Assembly: GCF_026723865.1 (NCBI RefSeq)
Contig: NZ_CP113529.1
Coordinates: forward strand, 1,860,001 to 1,924,000
Origin: Mycobacterium sp. Aquia_216
GTDB lineage: Bacteria > Actinomycetota > Actinomycetes > Mycobacteriales > Mycobacteriaceae
Length of the DNA: 64,000 nucleotides
Direction: 5' to 3'
In this document: one piece after another, positions 1-7,607 of the stretch
How the letters are laid out: each line of letters starts with the position of its first letter
Numbering within the stretch: the stretch's first letter is position 1
Made by a program: the position numbers and the translations under genes
Notes under the pieces: generated by a model
Database searches by the model: none
Seen by the model: the letters and a program-made list of their open reading frames with translations, nothing else
What the model was told of the DNA's origin: nothing

Positions 1-183
1 GCGCTTCTTCAATTGCGGAACTGTCCAGTCGTCGTAGGACCCGGCCTTGCCACCCTTGCGGCCGACCGCGGACGTGCCGCGTGCCGCGGCAGCGTTGGAA
101 ATCCGGGCCGATTTTTCCTCGGAATTGCCCTGCTTGCGCAGGTCGCGATAGAGCTTTTCGTTTTTGATCGACGGGTTCGGCAC
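1..183 (-). CDS. DUF7218/Rho-termination-factor-like small protein (partial)
   Basis: Minus-strand frame open to the left window edge, so the C-terminus is missing. The N-terminus reads MPNPSIKNEKLYRDLRKQG, followed by KSARISNAAA, a glycine/lysine-rich GRKGGK and YDDWTVPQLKKR. This matches the small, basic actinobacterial family (DUF7218) whose C-terminus usually holds a Rho-termination-factor N-terminal-like helical motif. I place the start at the GTG ending at 183 because a GGAGGG ribosome binding site lies 8 bases upstream; another GTG at 192 sits directly on that site. Function unproven, nucleic-acid binding suspected. No obvious operon link to the topoisomerase gene next to it. Confidence 0.75.
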   Translation of the reverse strand, partial: MPNPSIKNEKLYRDLRKQGNSEEKSARISNAAAARGTSAVGRKGGKAGSYDDWTVPQLKKR

Positions 184-222
184 GATATTCACCCTCCAGT
201 CGTTTTGGATGCCTTGTCTGAG

Positions 223-258
223 GATGCCCCACCTGGGGGTGGTGAAACCCCGAGCATC
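223..258. repeat. Inverted-repeat element in a 105-bp spacer
   Basis: A 36-bp segment opens with GATGC and closes with GCATC, and contains the inner hairpin CCACC-TGGG-GGTGG (229-242). It lies between the stop of topoisomerase IB and the upstream side of the small DUF7218 gene, so it could be a terminator for the topoisomerase gene or a short dispersed repeat. There is no U-tract. Nothing else is visible in this gap. Confidence 0.3.
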
Positions 259-288
259 TGGACCGGCCGGGATTTCAGTGCGGCGCAG

Positions 289-1344
289 TTAGGCGCTTTT
301 GGCCAGGCCGGATAATTGGGATGCACCGCCAGCCTTGGCCACCCGGCGGATCAGTAGGCGAGTCGCTTTCTCCAGGATCTCCTGGGCGGCATCGGGACGG
401 CGCGCTCGCTCAGCTCGCTGGGTGGCCGCGGCGATGGTCAGTCCCTGCTCATAGCCGGTGACGACACGCGGATCCACGTACGAACCGCGAGCCACCGCGG
501 GAGTGTTGCCGAGCTCCTGTGCGACCTCCTTCATCACCGCCGCCTCGACGCGTTTGACCACGCGTTGGGAGACAGGGGGATCCGCGTCGGTGAATGCGGC
601 GGCCGCCAGCACCGTCCCGTGCCACGTCCGCAGGTCCTTGACCGTGAATTCGTCGCCGACGATTTCCTTGAATCGGGTATTGAGGTCCTCGGCCCGCACG
701 TCCATCCATCCGGATGCATTGCGGTACACCAGCAATCGCTCACCGCGTTCGCCGCGCCGCATCAGCGAACGCACCGCGCGGACCACTCCGGCGTCCTCGA
801 CCGCCACGGTGCGCTGCACGCCGCTCTTGGCGGGGTAGTCGAATTCAACCGCATCACGATGCACGGTCACGTGGTCACACAGCAGGGTGGCAATTCCGTA
901 GGACTCGTGTTCCTCGGCGTATTGCTCGCCTCCTGAGCGGAAGTAGCCTCGGTCCAGCAAGCGCAGCCCCAGCGCCAGCACGCGCTCCCGCGACGCACCA
1001 CGGCGGCTGAGGTCATCCACGATGCGAACGCGGAAATCCGGCAACCGGGTCGACAGGTCGAGGACGCGGTCGAACTTCTCCTCGGCGCGTTCCTGCTGCC
1101 ACGCGGAATGGTAGAGATACTGGCGTCGTCCGGCGGCGTCGGTGCCGACGGCCTGGATGTGGTCGTTGGGGTGCGGCGAGATCCACACCTTCTGCCATGC
1201 CGGTGGAATGACCAGCTCCTTGATCCGCTGCCGGGCGGCATCGTCGGCCAACAGGTTGCCGTCGGGGCCGTAATAGGTGAAACCCGTGCCCCGGCGTTTG
1301 CGCGCGATCCCGGGCCCGCCGAGCGCGCTTCGACGCAGCCGCAT
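289..1344 (-). CDS. DNA topoisomerase IB
   Basis: Eukaryotic/poxvirus-like type IB topoisomerase, which relaxes supercoils through a 3'-phosphotyrosine intermediate without ATP. The 351-residue length fits the bacterial TopIB family. Seen: N-terminal beta domain to about residue 80; catalytic core with SGGEQYAEEHESYG near 137-150; KDLRTWHG at 236-243 carrying the active-site arginine/histidine region; and the nucleophilic Tyr289 in GSYVDPR, followed by a helical tail. All catalytic elements look intact. The gene occurs in many environmental and opportunistic mycobacteria but not in M. tuberculosis, which supports a non-tuberculous source. Monocistronic by spacing. Confidence 0.93.
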   Translation of the reverse strand: MRLRRSALGGPGIARKRRGTGFTYYGPDGNLLADDAARQRIKELVIPPAWQKVWISPHPNDHIQAVGTDAAGRRQYLYHSAWQQERAEEKFDRVLDLSTRLPDFRVRIVDDLSRRGASRERVLALGLRLLDRGYFRSGGEQYAEEHESYGIATLLCDHVTVHRDAVEFDYPAKSGVQRTVAVEDAGVVRAVRSLMRRGERGERLLVYRNASGWMDVRAEDLNTRFKEIVGDEFTVKDLRTWHGTVLAAAAFTDADPPVSQRVVKRVEAAVMKEVAQELGNTPAVARGSYVDPRVVTGYEQGLTIAAATQRAERARRPDAAQEILEKATRLLIRRVAKAGGASQLSGLAKSA

Positions 1345-1422
1345 CCTCGCCTCCCAGTCCTATTGGCTGACTGGGAATTACCCGCCCCCGAGATGATTCA
1401 CACCAGCTGCTCGCAAATGCAA

Positions 1423-1454
1423 AACGACCCGCCACGGCTTGGTGGCGGGTCGTT
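1423..1454 (-). terminator. Strong intrinsic terminator after the hemophore-like gene
   Basis: Perfect 13-bp stem (AACGACCCGCCAC paired with GTGGCGGGTCGTT) around a 6-base loop. On the minus strand it is followed by a short T-rich run (TTTTGCATTTG). It lies 10 bases past the stop of the secreted hemophore-like gene and upstream of topoisomerase IB, so it ends minus-strand transcription of the former. Confidence 0.85.
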
Positions 1455-1464
1455 GCTGGCGCAA

Positions 1465-1863
1465 TCAGCCGGCCATGAACTCGTGGTAGGCCGATTCCAG
1501 ATTGCCCGGCAGCGCCGATACGTTGCACTGACGCTCGGTGTCCCCGATCGGCGACAGGATCCCGCGCAGGTCGTAGTACTCCTGCGGATGCGCGGTGAAG
1601 TAGCCGCGCAGGTTCGACGCGGCCTCCGCCCGTGGCTGTCCGTAAGCGGCACTGACCACCTGGTTGGCTCCCGGGTGAGCGGCGAGGTACTGCTCTGCCG
1701 CGCCCTGCACCGAGGAAACCGTGGCGTTGACGCCTGCGGGGCTGCAGTCGGGTGCCGCAACCGCCGCGGGTGCGGCGACGATGCCGATGGCCATTCCCCC
1801 GAGCAGGCAGCCGGCGCTGATGCCGGCGACTCGCCGCCGCGCGACGATACTGCTGGAATTCAT
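1465..1863 (-). CDS. Secreted hemophore-related (heme-binding-like) protein
   Basis: Exported protein of about 132 residues. I choose the ATG ending at 1863 (MNSSSIVARRR) because it gives a classic signal peptide: an RRR cluster, a hydrophobic stretch and AAPAAVA before the mature APDCSPAG. An AAGGA site lies about 12 bases upstream; the longer frame upstream has no signal-like start. The mature part is a small helical domain with two cysteines (DCSPAG and RQCNVS) that could form one disulfide, plus YLAAHPGANQV and YFTAHPQEYYDL. This pattern belongs to the mycobacterial hemophore-related family (Rv0203-like), which binds heme outside the cell. Heme binding here is inferred from family only. 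Confidence 0.75.
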   Translation of the reverse strand: MNSSSIVARRRVAGISAGCLLGGMAIGIVAAPAAVAAPDCSPAGVNATVSSVQGAAEQYLAAHPGANQVVSAAYGQPRAEAASNLRGYFTAHPQEYYDLRGILSPIGDTERQCNVSALPGNLESAYHEFMAG

Positions 1864-2179
1864 GATCAGTGTTGTCCTTCGAATCGGTCCCAGTGGATTC
1901 GCGGGGACTCCCGATTCCCCTGAATCCAAGGTAGCTGAGTTACACGCCGGCAATGCTGGGCCGGCGCCAGTAGCTAACGGCCGGATCGACGGCAGGTCTC
2001 GTCGCTATCGCGTCCATACAGTAAACACTGCCACGTCGTGACCTAATCGTGACCAGCTGAGGCGGGTACCAGCAAAATCCCCTTACGGTTCCAAATGGGC
2101 ATCGATTACCCCGGAATACCTCACGGCAAAGATATCCGTCGTTGCCAGCTGGCGCGCGCTGCGGTGCGGTCGGGGCTTA
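1864..2179. other. 316-bp intergenic region with hairpin and direct repeats
   Basis: No convincing gene. It holds the 5' region of the hemophore-like gene: a 7-bp-stem hairpin (CGCCGGC/GCCGGCG, 1945-1966) and a tandem direct repeat at 2036-2054, listed separately. On the minus strand GTGTTTACTGTATGG (about 2014-2028) is a possible promoter core, but no clean -35 is visible. Confidence 0.5.
2036..2054 (-). promoter_or_regulatory. Direct-repeat operator, PhoP/MtrA-box-like
   Basis: TCGTGACC occurs twice exactly (2036-2043 and 2047-2054), 11 bp apart. On the minus strand this reads TCACGAT, four bases, TCACGAC. The architecture of two 7-mers in direct repeat with a 4-bp spacer is that described for mycobacterial OmpR-type response regulators such as PhoP (TCACAGC-N4-TCACAGC). 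It lies about 175 bp upstream of the hemophore-like gene. The match to a specific regulator is inference. Confidence 0.4.
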
Positions 2180-2530
2180 TCAATGATGCGGAACAACGGA
2201 GTTGGCCAGCTGTGCGCCGATCGCGACCGCGACGATGATCAATAGCAGTGCGATGGTTGGCCACACCCACATGATCCGCTTGCGCGCCGCCGCGATGATG
2301 ATGCCGCCGACGGCGACGATCGCCGCGATCCCGACGCCACCCCACGTCACCGCGTAGGCCCAGTCGAGGGCCGACGTGTCGCAGTTCTTGCCGGTGCACG
2401 AATCGGTGGCCATCACGAAAAAGAAGGAATACGAAACGGAGAGAACCCCGGCGATCGCCGCGAGCACGAACAGGATGATTGTGGCGACGGTGTCGGCCTT
2501 CGAGCGCTGGTTTGTCTGTGGTGCCGTCAT
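2180..2530 (-). CDS. Small three-helix membrane protein, unknown function
   Basis: 116 residues. A short polar N-terminus (MTAPQTNQRSKAD) is followed by three hydrophobic segments at about 14-40, 60-82 and 88-108. Two cysteines in CTGKNCDT lie in the first extracytoplasmic loop and could form a disulfide. No catalytic motif. The gene is 25 bp downstream of the TetR gene on the same strand and could be the last gene of that operon. I do not recognise the family. Confidence 0.65.
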   Translation of the reverse strand: MTAPQTNQRSKADTVATIILFVLAAIAGVLSVSYSFFFVMATDSCTGKNCDTSALDWAYAVTWGGVGIAAIVAVGGIIIAAARKRIMWVWPTIALLLIIVAVAIGAQLANSVVPHH

Positions 2531-2555
2531 GTATCAGCTATGCCCAATCGGCGCC

Positions 2556-3260
2556 TCAGTAATCACGCGGTAAAGGCGCGACCATCATCTCGACCTGGGC
2601 CCGGCTGAGCACGGTGATACTGCCGTCGGGTAGACCGAGAACGCGGTCGACGGCCAGCCCGTGCAGCTTGAACCTGGCGGTCAACACATCGATGGCATGC
2701 TCCCTGCCAGGGGCGTCGGTGGCGTCGACGATCTGGACCACATTGGAGCTGGTGCGTGCGGCCAGGCCCTGAATGATGTCGGCGACACCTTCAGGATCGA
2801 AGGTGTGGAAGACGCCCTCGGCTACTCCGTCGGCGATCACTCGCGTCAGGAACGGTCGGCTCAGCTCTTCGCCCGCCGCGACGATGCGTCCGTACAGATG
2901 TGCGTTTTCGGGTCGTAGCAGCGAGATCATCGCCGCCAATTGCTCGGGTGTCCCCGTCTGCATCTTGACATCAAAACCGGCTTGCAGCAGGGTGTTCAGT
3001 CGATCCAGGGCGTTGCCGCGGCACCGGGCAGTCGCTTCTTCGATGGCCGCGAGTTGAAGGCGGGCGCTGCGTTCGGCCAGCATCGTGATCAGCGCTTCCT
3101 TCGACGGAAACCAGTGGTAGAAGGCCCCTTTGGAGACGCCGGCATCCGCGATCAGATCGTTGAGGCTGACATTGTCGTAGCCGCGCGCAACGAACAGCGC
3201 CGCCGCGCGGTCCAGAATCTCGGCACGGCGAATGTCGGGATGCTTAACTACTCGCGGCAT
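2556..3260 (-). CDS. TetR/AcrR family transcriptional regulator
   Basis: 234 residues. The N-terminal DNA-binding domain is clear: RRAEILDRAAALFVARG, then the helix-turn-helix LNDLIADAGVSKGAFYHWF and PSKEALI (about residues 11-58). The C-terminal ligand pocket (60-234) is divergent, as usual, and lacks an obvious subfamily signature. The start overlaps the end of the upstream membrane-protein gene by 17 bp, implying one transcript. The promoter in front of that gene carries a palindromic operator (3730-3746) suited to autoregulation. Likely a local repressor controlling a membrane stress or efflux function; ligand unknown. Confidence 0.88.
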   Translation of the reverse strand: MPRVVKHPDIRRAEILDRAAALFVARGYDNVSLNDLIADAGVSKGAFYHWFPSKEALITMLAERSARLQLAAIEEATARCRGNALDRLNTLLQAGFDVKMQTGTPEQLAAMISLLRPENAHLYGRIVAAGEELSRPFLTRVIADGVAEGVFHTFDPEGVADIIQGLAARTSSNVVQIVDATDAPGREHAIDVLTARFKLHGLAVDRVLGLPDGSITVLSRAQVEMMVAPLPRDY

Positions 3261-3696
3261 TCGCGCGATCCTGCTCGGCGGGCTTCGCGATCCAGCCCAC
3301 GTAGGTCAGGTACGCGCCGACCAATGCCAGCACGCCGAAGATGACGCGCACCATTGGCAAGGCGGTGTGCTCGAGAGACTTGCCGGCCGAGTCGTAGACG
3401 TCCGGAATGGCCAGGATGAGGATTCCGCGGACGGCGAGGAACCACCCCAGCAGCGACACCAGAACCGCTGCGACACTTCGCCAAGACTGGTGAAACGCGA
3501 TGATGACGCTGCCCCACATCAGCAGAATCGCCCCAAGCTCCCACTGCCACATGGGATCACGACTGAATTCGTCCAGCAGCACCGGCATCTGCGATGCCGC
3601 TCGGACGGCGATGATGGACGGCACGATCAAGAAGAACGGCCCGAACGCGCGCGCGAACATTCGGGTACGAATCTGCGAGGGGTCTGGCTGGCTCAT
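3244..3696 (-). CDS. Small integral membrane protein, cotranscribed with TetR
   Basis: 150 residues from the ATG ending at 3696, supported by a GGAGG site 5 bases upstream; a longer in-frame extension to 3867 has no such support and would cross the operator. Polar N-terminus, then about four hydrophobic segments (roughly 20-38, 53-70, 75-95 and 112-135) and a charged tail. No enzymatic motif; it resembles small uncharacterised actinobacterial membrane proteins. First gene of a probable operon with the TetR regulator, so it is the natural target of that repressor. Confidence 0.72.
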   Translation of the reverse strand: MSQPDPSQIRTRMFARAFGPFFLIVPSIIAVRAASQMPVLLDEFSRDPMWQWELGAILLMWGSVIIAFHQSWRSVAAVLVSLLGWFLAVRGILILAIPDVYDSAGKSLEHTALPMVRVIFGVLALVGAYLTYVGWIAKPAEQDRANAASS

Positions 3697-3729
3697 TGCT
3701 ACCTCCAAAAGGTGAACGCCGGTACAGTA

Positions 3730-3767
3730 ACCGACCAGTGGTCGGTATGCAAGACCGGTGGTCGGTT
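3730..3767. promoter_or_regulatory. Tandem TetR-type operators in a divergent promoter
   Basis: A palindrome with 8-bp arms (ACCGACCA-G-TGGTCGGT, 3730-3746) is followed 20 bp (two helical turns) downstream by a degenerate second copy whose right arm TGGTCGG is identical (3759-3765). It lies 34 bp upstream of the membrane protein/TetR operon and 45 bp upstream of the divergent XRE gene. Size and symmetry fit a TetR dimer pair. Confidence 0.65.
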
Positions 3768-3811
3768 GGCGGCGCACGCGTGTTTGGCCGCTGTCGGGGT
3801 ATCCCGACGGA

Positions 3812-4675
3812 GTGAACTTCGCCCAGGACATCAAGGACTTCTTGATGACCCGGCGCGCGCGAATCACACCCGAACAAGTGGGCTTGCCCCCGGGCCGGCG
3901 TCGCCGCGTGCCCGGATTGCGGCGTGCAGAAGTCGCTCAACTGGCCGGCGTGAGCATCGACTACTACACGCAGGTCGAGCGGGGAAATGTAGCCGGCGTC
4001 TCCGCCGACGTGCTGCGCGCCATCGCCCGCGCCCTCCGACTCGGCGAGGCGGAGGAGACCCATCTGTTCGATCTTGTTCGCGCAGCCACCGGCAAGGGCG
4101 ATCGGACCCCTTCGGCGCGCACCGCGGGGGCGACCATGCCGGACGGGGTGCAGGAATTGCTGGACAGCATGGTCACCGCGCCGGCGATCGTGATCAACGG
4201 CCACCTCGACCTGATAGCCGCCAACGCGCTCGGGCGTGCGCTGTACGCACCCGTCTTGGCCGGAGCGAAGGCGATGCCGAACCTGGCCCGGTTCATGTTT
4301 CTCGACGCCACCGCCGATCAGTTCTTTCCCGACTGGACCCGCGAAGCAGACGATGTGGTCGCGCTGCTCCGCGCCGAAGCGGCACGCTCGCCCGACTCGC
4401 CGGCCGTCTCCGTCCTTGTCGGTGAGCTCGCTACCCGCAGTGAGCGATTCCGCACCAGCTGGGCGGCCCACAATGTCAAGGCACATCGCCACGGCGTCAA
4501 GCGATTCCGGCATTCCGTCGTCGGGGAACTGTCGCTGACCTACAACGTCTTCGATATCACCGGCGTCGGCGGGCTGTCGTTGATCGGCCATAGCGCCGAA
4601 TCGCGGTCACCATCCGACGAAGCACTGCGGCTGCTGGCCAGCTGGACCGCGTCAAAGCAACGATCGCGCAGCTAA
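3812..4675 (+). CDS. XRE-family regulator with MmyB-type ligand-binding domain
   Basis: About 287 residues from the GTG at 3812, giving the family-typical start VNFAQDIKDFLMTRRARITPEQ; the upstream ATG at 3758 would lie inside the operator. The N-terminal HTH domain (about 10-80) contains RRVPGLRRAEVAQLAGVS and YYTQVERG. The C-terminal half (about 95-280) is the MmyB-like domain, with NGHLDLIAANALGRALY and FRTSWAAHNV. Such proteins are actinobacterial repressors or activators, often placed next to a short-chain dehydrogenase they control. Here the partner appears to be the SnoaL-like gene 9 bp downstream. Ligand unknown; lipid-like ligands are known for MmyB relatives. Confidence 0.85.
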   Translation: MNFAQDIKDFLMTRRARITPEQVGLPPGRRRRVPGLRRAEVAQLAGVSIDYYTQVERGNVAGVSADVLRAIARALRLGEAEETHLFDLVRAATGKGDRTPSARTAGATMPDGVQELLDSMVTAPAIVINGHLDLIAANALGRALYAPVLAGAKAMPNLARFMFLDATADQFFPDWTREADDVVALLRAEAARSPDSPAVSVLVGELATRSERFRTSWAAHNVKAHRHGVKRFRHSVVGELSLTYNVFDITGVGGLSLIGHSAESRSPSDEALRLLASWTASKQRSRS

Positions 4676-4684
4676 GATCGCCGG

Positions 4685-5062
4685 GTGTCGATTGCGTTGC
4701 TTCGTGAGATGTTCGATCGGATGGTCGTCGCAAAGAATGCCGAACTCATCGAGCGCTATTACCATCCCGACTTCGTGATGACCTCGGACGGGTTGACGCA
4801 GACTTTCGCCGAATTTCGGGACAGCCATCGCGAGATCTACACCACCGGAATCAGCTACGCGATCGAATACGACGAGCAGGCGTGGGTCCAGGCCGAAGAC
4901 AAGGTCGCCGGCCGGGTGTGGATCACCACGTCACGCCCGGAGGAGGAGCCGACCCGAATCGAGGTCGTGCTTATCGCCGCGTTCCGCGACGGCCGGATCC
5001 ACCGAGTCTGGGAGACGACCTGGCCAAGCTGGCGCAACGTGACCGCGCTGGAAAACTATTGA
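4685..5062 (+). CDS. SnoaL-like/NTF2-fold protein
   Basis: 125 residues from GTG at 4685, 9 bp after the XRE stop, so probably cotranscribed. One domain of the NTF2-like cone fold: N-terminal helix [26 protein letters not shown], then beta strands ending in [10 protein letters not shown]. Family members are small isomerases, cyclases, hydrolases or carrier-like ligand binders; active-site residues are not conserved enough to choose. No signal peptide. Function unknown. Confidence 0.75.
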   Translation: MSIALLREMFDRMVVAKNAELIERYYHPDFVMTSDGLTQTFAEFRDSHREIYTTGISYAIEYDEQAWVQAEDKVAGRVWITTSRPEEEPTRIEVVLIAAFRDGRIHRVWETTWPSWRNVTALENY

Positions 5063-5086
5063 AAGTCTTCGTGTTTCGCGGCGCCA

Positions 5087-6466
5087 CTAACCTTTGAGTC
5101 GCTGGATCAATTGGTCGGCGACGTTGCGGCCGCTGAGCACGGCCCCGATCACGGTGGACGGATTCTTGACATCGACCGCCTCGCCCGCCAGGTAGAGCCG
5201 GTCGCCGATCGGTTCCTGCAGGCGCCGGCGGTCTTCGAGACCGGAACCGGGTGCGTGGAATGAGTAGCTGCCCCACGCATACGGGTCGGTGCTCCAACTC
5301 GATGTGCGGACTTCCACCGGGGTGATGCCGCCGAACAGCTGGCGAGCGATGGGCAGCGCCCGGGCCGTCACATCAGCGACCGACGACGTCTCCACCCCCC
5401 GGCCGCGGTCGCCGGCATTGAATGCCACCACGATCGGCCCGGCGGCGCTCGACAACGTGAACCACTGTGCCCACGCGCCCGGGTCGGTACCCATGAAGAG
5501 ATAAAAGGCGTTGTCCGTCTTCCACGTTCGCTGGTCGAATCGGAAGAAGCTTTTGGACAGCACGCCGAATCCCAGCGCGTTCACCGCGCGGGCATGTCCC
5601 TCGGGCAGCGGCGGGTCGAAGGCTATCGAACCGGCCTTGAGCACCCCGAGGGGAACGGTGACAATCGCGGCGGGCCCTTCGAACGATTGGTTTCCGGCGT
5701 GCACGACGACGGCGTCGTCTCGTCGGGTGATCGCAGTCACCGCCGTATTGAGGACGATCTGAAGGCCATCGGCGAGTAACTTCGGCAGGGCGTCGTACCC
5801 GTTGGTGATGACGGCTTGGTCCCCGTCCGCGTAATCACCGGCGTCAAATGTCGTGGCGGAGAGCTGGTCTGCGCCGGCCGCGTATTCGTCCTCGATCTCG
5901 GTGGCGACGAAGAACGCCAGCTGGGCGCGGTCCGAGGTGGAAAGCTGTTCGCGTTTGGCCGCGGCGTCGACGGCGGCACCGACACTCCCGCCGTTGACCC
6001 GGTCACAAGCCCGCTCGACGAAGGTGCGCCAGGGGTCGGGGTCGTAGTCCATCGGCGCGAGCCGGGGATCCACCGCCAGCTTCGCCCATCCGTTGTAGTC
6101 GGTCGGGATGACCTGGGCCCGCGCCTTGCGGGCCAGGTTCATCATCGGCCCGTTGGCCGTGCCATGGATCCAGGACGCGCCCATCTCGATCGGCACGCCC
6201 CAGTCGCGGTTGGTATAGACGCGGCCGCCGATACGATCGCGGGCCTCGATCAGGCGCACCGGCCATCCCGCGTCGACCAGACTGCGCGCCGCGGCAAGCC
6301 CCGCCATGCCGGCACCGACGATGAGGACCGACTGAGTGTCCGGCTTGAGCTCCGGCGGCGGTGGTGGCGGCGCCGAATGATGACCCGATGGGCAGGCGGC
6401 CACCAGGCCACCAGTGACCGCGCTCATCGTTGCTGTGAGCAACGCCCGACGCGACATCGGGGACAT
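5087..6466 (-). CDS. Flavin amine oxidase, predicted Tat lipoprotein
   Basis: 459 residues from the ATG ending at 6466. The start SPMSRRALLTATMS with twin arginine, hydrophobic core and LVAAC before a proline-rich linker predicts Tat export and lipidation at the cysteine. The FAD Rossmann motif GAGMAGLAAA is near 50, followed by EARDRIGGRVYT, and the C-terminal flavin-contact region includes YLAGEAVD and TVIGAVLSGR. This is the monoamine/polyamine oxidase family, which oxidises amines with release of peroxide and ammonia. Export of a cofactor-loaded flavoenzyme is consistent with Tat. The longer upstream extension to 6751 has no coding character and overlaps the divergent hydrolase. Substrate unknown; polyamine or primary amine plausible. 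Confidence 0.87.
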   Translation of the reverse strand: MSPMSRRALLTATMSAVTGGLVAACPSGHHSAPPPPPPELKPDTQSVLIVGAGMAGLAAARSLVDAGWPVRLIEARDRIGGRVYTNRDWGVPIEMGASWIHGTANGPMMNLARKARAQVIPTDYNGWAKLAVDPRLAPMDYDPDPWRTFVERACDRVNGGSVGAAVDAAAKREQLSTSDRAQLAFFVATEIEDEYAAGADQLSATTFDAGDYADGDQAVITNGYDALPKLLADGLQIVLNTAVTAITRRDDAVVVHAGNQSFEGPAAIVTVPLGVLKAGSIAFDPPLPEGHARAVNALGFGVLSKSFFRFDQRTWKTDNAFYLFMGTDPGAWAQWFTLSSAAGPIVVAFNAGDRGRGVETSSVADVTARALPIARQLFGGITPVEVRTSSWSTDPYAWGSYSFHAPGSGLEDRRRLQEPIGDRLYLAGEAVDVKNPSTVIGAVLSGRNVADQLIQRLKG

Positions 6467-6647
6467 GACAATCAGCCTCTCACACGGTAACCGGTGCCGT
6501 GCCGCGGTTTGCACGTTACCGAAGAATTGTGTGCTGCGATTCGGCGCGCGGGCTTTGGTGAAATTGCATTGTTGGACGCCCGTGCCGATATAGGATCGCT
6601 GCATCCAGAGTGCGGCGACGGAGCCGTGTTCGAGGGGGGAGCTGGCG

Positions 6648-7607
6648 ATGAGTGCTCGGCGATCGACACCTGTGTTAGACCCACTGCCCGAGGTATTGCC
6701 GCCGAGCCGCGCTCTGACCGTCCGCGCGGTCGACGGCACCCCGCTGCACACGGAAATCTTCGGGCCGGCCGACGGCTATCCGATTGTGCTGACCCACGGC
6801 ATCACCTGCGCGATCCGAGCGTGGGCGTACCAGATCGCGGACTTGGCCGCCGATTATCGGGTTATCGCTTTCGACCACCGCGGGCATGGCCGCAGTGGCG
6901 TTCCGCGGCGCCGCGACTACAGCCTCAAACACCTTGCGTCCGACCTGGATTGCGTGTTGGAGGCGACGGTGGCGCCGCATGAGCGCGCCGTGCTGGCCGG
7001 GCACTCGATGGGCGGCATCACTATCGCCGCGTGGTCGGCGCGTTACCGCCACAAGGTCCACCGGCGCGCCGACGCCGTCGCATTGATCAACACGACCACC
7101 GGCGACCTGGTCCGCCAGGTGAAGCTGTTGTCGGTGCCGGGCCAGTTGTCACCGGCGAGAGCGATGGCCGCCCGGCACGTCATCAACACGTTCGGTGGCT
7201 TACCGATTCCGAGTGCGGCGCTGTACGCCAGTCGCTCGTTTGTCGCGATGCTGGCGGTCGGAAAGGGTGCCGACCCGAGCGCGGCGAAACTCATCCACGA
7301 GTTGTTCGCGCAGACATCGCCCGCCGGGCGCGGTGGTTGTGCGAGGACGCTCGTCGAAGCGCTCGGCTCGCGCCACCTGGACCTGTCCGGGTTGACGGTG
7401 CCGACGCTGATCATCGGCAGCGAACACGATCGGCTGACGCCTATCGGCGCGTCCCGCGAGATCGCCCGGACCGCGCCCAACGTCGTCGGCCTTATCGAGC
7501 TGCCGGGCGGCCACTGCTCGATGTTGGAACACCATCGTGAGGTCACCGGCCAGCTGCGGTTGCTGGCCGAATCCGTGACCCTGCCGGTCGCGCAGATCAG
7601 CTCATAG
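6648..7607 (+). CDS. Alpha/beta hydrolase
   Basis: 319 residues; GGGGAGCTGGCG before the ATG serves as ribosome binding site. Alpha/beta hydrolase fold: oxyanion region LTHGIT (about 48), HRGHGRSG (about 80), nucleophile elbow GHSMGG (Ser near 121), the acidic residue probably in GSEHDRLTP (about 263), and the catalytic histidine in GGHCSML (about 288). Related to peroxidase/esterase-type hydrolases; no substrate-defining lid signature. It lies between two amine oxidase genes, and its 3' end overlaps that of aofH by 6 bp. Confidence 0.87.
   Translation: MSARRSTPVLDPLPEVLPPSRALTVRAVDGTPLHTEIFGPADGYPIVLTHGITCAIRAWAYQIADLAADYRVIAFDHRGHGRSGVPRRRDYSLKHLASDLDCVLEATVAPHERAVLAGHSMGGITIAAWSARYRHKVHRRADAVALINTTTGDLVRQVKLLSVPGQLSPARAMAARHVINTFGGLPIPSAALYASRSFVAMLAVGKGADPSAAKLIHELFAQTSPAGRGGCARTLVEALGSRHLDLSGLTVPTLIIGSEHDRLTPIGASREIARTAPNVVGLIELPGGHCSMLEHHREVTGQLRLLAESVTLPVAQISS

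Noticed and set aside
3232..4591. Long plus (397 aa) and minus (344 aa) frames across 3.2-4.6 kb
   Set aside because: They cross the promoter/operator and the genes on both strands; low-complexity Arg-rich sequence without domains.
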